Assembly (NCBI GenBank): GCA_001940645.1
Contig: MDVS01000060.1
Coordinates: forward strand, 1 to 34,237
Length of the DNA stretch: 34,237 nucleotides
Direction: 5' to 3'
Source: Candidatus Heimdallarchaeota archaeon LC_3
GTDB taxonomy: Archaea > Asgardarchaeota > Heimdallarchaeia > Hodarchaeales > LC-3
Part shown: positions 33,156 to 34,237 of the stretch, in pieces
Numbering within the stretch: the first letter of the stretch is position 1
Layout of the letters: the number at the start of each line of letters is the position of its first letter
The notes under the pieces: generated by a model
What the model was told of the DNA's origin: nothing
The model's input: only the letters and a program-made list of their open reading frames with translations
The model's database searches: none
Translations under genes and position numbers: made by a program

Positions 33156-33338
33156 TTGGAATTCTTGGGGTTTTTCTCTGACTCTGCACGTTTATTAAGA
33201 ATAGCTAGGAAACCATCTCGGAAAGAGTTATGGGTTGTAATTAAAGTAACTGTAGTAGGGATGTCATTACTAGGATTCCTCGGTTTTTTAATTCTTATTG
33301 CTGGACAGGTAATCATTACCCCTTTGACAAGAAATTAA
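33156..33338 (+). CDS. secE: Protein translocase subunit SecE (Sec61 gamma homologue)
   Basis: Clamps the SecY channel from outside. The amphipathic first helix (FFSDSARLLRIARKPSRKELW) and the single transmembrane helix (about residues 35-52, VGMSLLGFLGFLILIAGQVI) match archaeal SecE, including the KPSxxE motif between them. 60 residues. TTG start with AAAGG 6-8 nt upstream. Spt5 follows after 28 nt, the standard archaeal pair. Confidence 0.93.
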   Translation: MEFLGFFSDSARLLRIARKPSRKELWVVIKVTVVGMSLLGFLGFLILIAGQVIITPLTRN

Positions 33339-33366
33339 TTATGTATTTATACATTAGGGATGAATA

Positions 33367-33840
33367 ATGGGATTATCAGCAATTTGGATTGTTCGAGTAA
33401 AAAATGGACGTGAACGAGATGCAGCACTCCTTTTAAAAAATAAATCCGAACACCATAATCTTAGAATTCAATCAATTTTAGTTGTTGATAATCTTAAAGG
33501 TTATTTGTTTTGCGAAGGTCGTAAACACGATGTTGAGGTAGGAGTAAAAGAAATAATTACCTTTGCTGGAAAAGTCATAGGAAAAGTCACAATTGATCAA
33601 CTCGATCAACATTTAATGCCCCGTCCGACCATTGAGGCTGTGCAAAAAGGAGATATTGTCGAAATAATTACTGGACCATTTAAAGGATCAAAAGCAAGGA
33701 TAATATCTATGTCTGTAACACGAGAAGAATTAACTCTTGAATTGTTAGATAGTAGGATCTCAATTCCTCTTGTAATGCATGCAGATAACGTAAGAAAGAT
33801 TGAAGGTGCCAGTATTTCCGATTCACTTGATAACTATTAA
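33367..33840 (+). CDS. spt5: Transcription elongation factor Spt5 (NusG homologue)
   Basis: Binds the RNA polymerase clamp with Spt4 to raise processivity and couples to the ribosome. The N-terminal NGN domain is present (AIWIVRVKNGRERDAALLL, SILVVDNLKGYLFCEG), and the C-terminal KOW domain has the expected GDIVEIITGPFKGSKARI. 157 residues is typical. ATG start. Next in archaea normally come uL11 and uL1; here uL10 follows directly. Confidence 0.96.
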   Translation: MGLSAIWIVRVKNGRERDAALLLKNKSEHHNLRIQSILVVDNLKGYLFCEGRKHDVEVGVKEIITFAGKVIGKVTIDQLDQHLMPRPTIEAVQKGDIVEIITGPFKGSKARIISMSVTREELTLELLDSRISIPLVMHADNVRKIEGASISDSLDNY

Positions 33841-33906
33841 AAAAAGATTATATATTAATTTTAAAAAGTAAATTATTGAATATATTATAAATTTGAAGGA
33901 TTAACT

Positions 33907-34237
33907 ATGAGTAGCACGGAAACAAAACAAAATCAACACCAATATTCAGGAATAAAAACTAAACAAATTTCAGAATTAGTTGATTTGTCCAGAAAGTATA
34001 AGACAATTGGTCTAACAAGATTAGACGGTATCACGAGCAATGTTCTTCAAAATATTAAAAAATCACTCAGAGGGTCAACTATTATCAAAGTATCAAAAAA
34101 TACAATAAAATTATTAGCATTGGAACAAGCAATAAAAGCTAGACCAGATTTAGAGAAAATCAGACCCCACATTACACATTCCCTAGCTTTTGTGTTTTCT
34201 AATGAAAATCCACATAAATTAATGAGATTTTTTGATA
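33907..34237 (+). CDS. rpl10: Ribosomal protein uL10 (P0 homologue), N-terminal part
   Basis: I translated this frame by hand from ATG 33907 to the window edge (110 codons, no stop). The product is the stalk base protein that holds L12 dimers. Matches are LVDLSRKYKTIGLTRLDGI, LQNIKKSLRGSTIIKVSKNTI and the following helical part. GAAGGA lies 6 nt upstream of the ATG. It follows Spt5 by 66 nt with an additional TATA-like ATATTATAAATT at 33881-33892, so it may have its own promoter. The C-terminus lies off the right edge. Confidence 0.93.
   Translation, partial: MSSTETKQNQHQYSGIKTKQISELVDLSRKYKTIGLTRLDGITSNVLQNIKKSLRGSTIIKVSKNTIKLLALEQAIKARPDLEKIRPHITHSLAFVFSNENPHKLMRFFD

Noticed and set aside
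33095..33316. Minus-strand ORF of 73 aa
   Set aside because: Antisense to secE, which is clearly recognised.
1..34237. CRISPR array, insertion sequence, prophage or toxin-antitoxin module
   Set aside because: No regularly spaced repeats, transposase motifs, phage genes or recognisable toxin pairs were seen; nearly all the sequence is explained by housekeeping genes.

Overview
This strongly AT-rich 34 kb window is archaeal chromosome. It carries archaeal information-processing genes throughout: TFB, SRP54, aIF2-beta, NMD3, TrmY, RIO2, Pelota, a histone, Spt5, SecY/SecE, PolB and archaeal-type ribosomal proteins. There are no bacterial operons, no recognisable insertion sequences and no CRISPR array. 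A WD40 beta-propeller protein with a helical tail, a Urm1-like ubiquitin fold ending in HGG, many small coiled-coil or membrane proteins, and a split-up ribosomal/Sec operon layout fit an Asgard (Promethearchaeota) archaeon best. That placement is an inference from gene content; I cannot assign a class from the sequence alone.

Layout. 1-5177 (minus): isoleucyl-tRNA synthetase followed by a 108-aa unknown protein and a WD40 protein that runs off the left edge. 5497-7459 (minus): TFB and RIO2. 7775-9154 (plus): SRP54. 9179-10818 (minus): uS10 - uS7 - METTL5-like methyltransferase. 11079-13667 (minus): aIF2-beta - DUF424 - NMD3 - TrmY, a translation and ribosome-export/maturation cluster. 13875-15260 (plus): NOP2/Sun m5C RNA methylase. 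15289-18186 (minus): family-B DNA polymerase. 18311-20350: a tiny coiled-coil gene (plus) and a large unknown protein with HTH, LAGLIDADG-like, coiled-coil and winged-helix regions (minus). 20576-22495: eS8 (minus), ornithine carbamoyltransferase (plus) and a Urm1-like protein (minus). 22754-25473: tRNA-Gly(CCC), phosphopantetheine adenylyltransferase, a GC-rich stretch that looks like a structured non-coding RNA, a small membrane protein, a DUF92/TMEM19 protein and a tRNA-Glu(CTC) with two introns. 25634-28859 (plus): SecY, an EMC3/TMCO1-like insertase, eL34 and a zinc-ribbon/KH protein. 28856-31077 (minus): uL16 (L10e), a PTH2 homologue lacking its catalytic residues, and Pelota. 31265-34237 (plus): histone, FtsZ, SecE, Spt5 and uL10 (cut by the right edge).

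How the genes work together. Almost everything serves translation and protein targeting: tRNA charging and modification, ribosome assembly (NMD3, RIO2, methyltransferases), initiation (aIF2-beta), rescue (Pelota plus the PTH2-like protein), and co-translational targeting and insertion (SRP54, SecYE, EMC3-like). The most interesting points are the two-intron tRNA-Glu, TrmY without a standard start codon behind an in-frame UAG, the apparently domesticated LAGLIDADG-like protein, the degenerate PTH2 beside Pelota, and the candidate structured RNA. Many genes start with TTG, usually behind a GAGG-type ribosome binding site; a few look leaderless.
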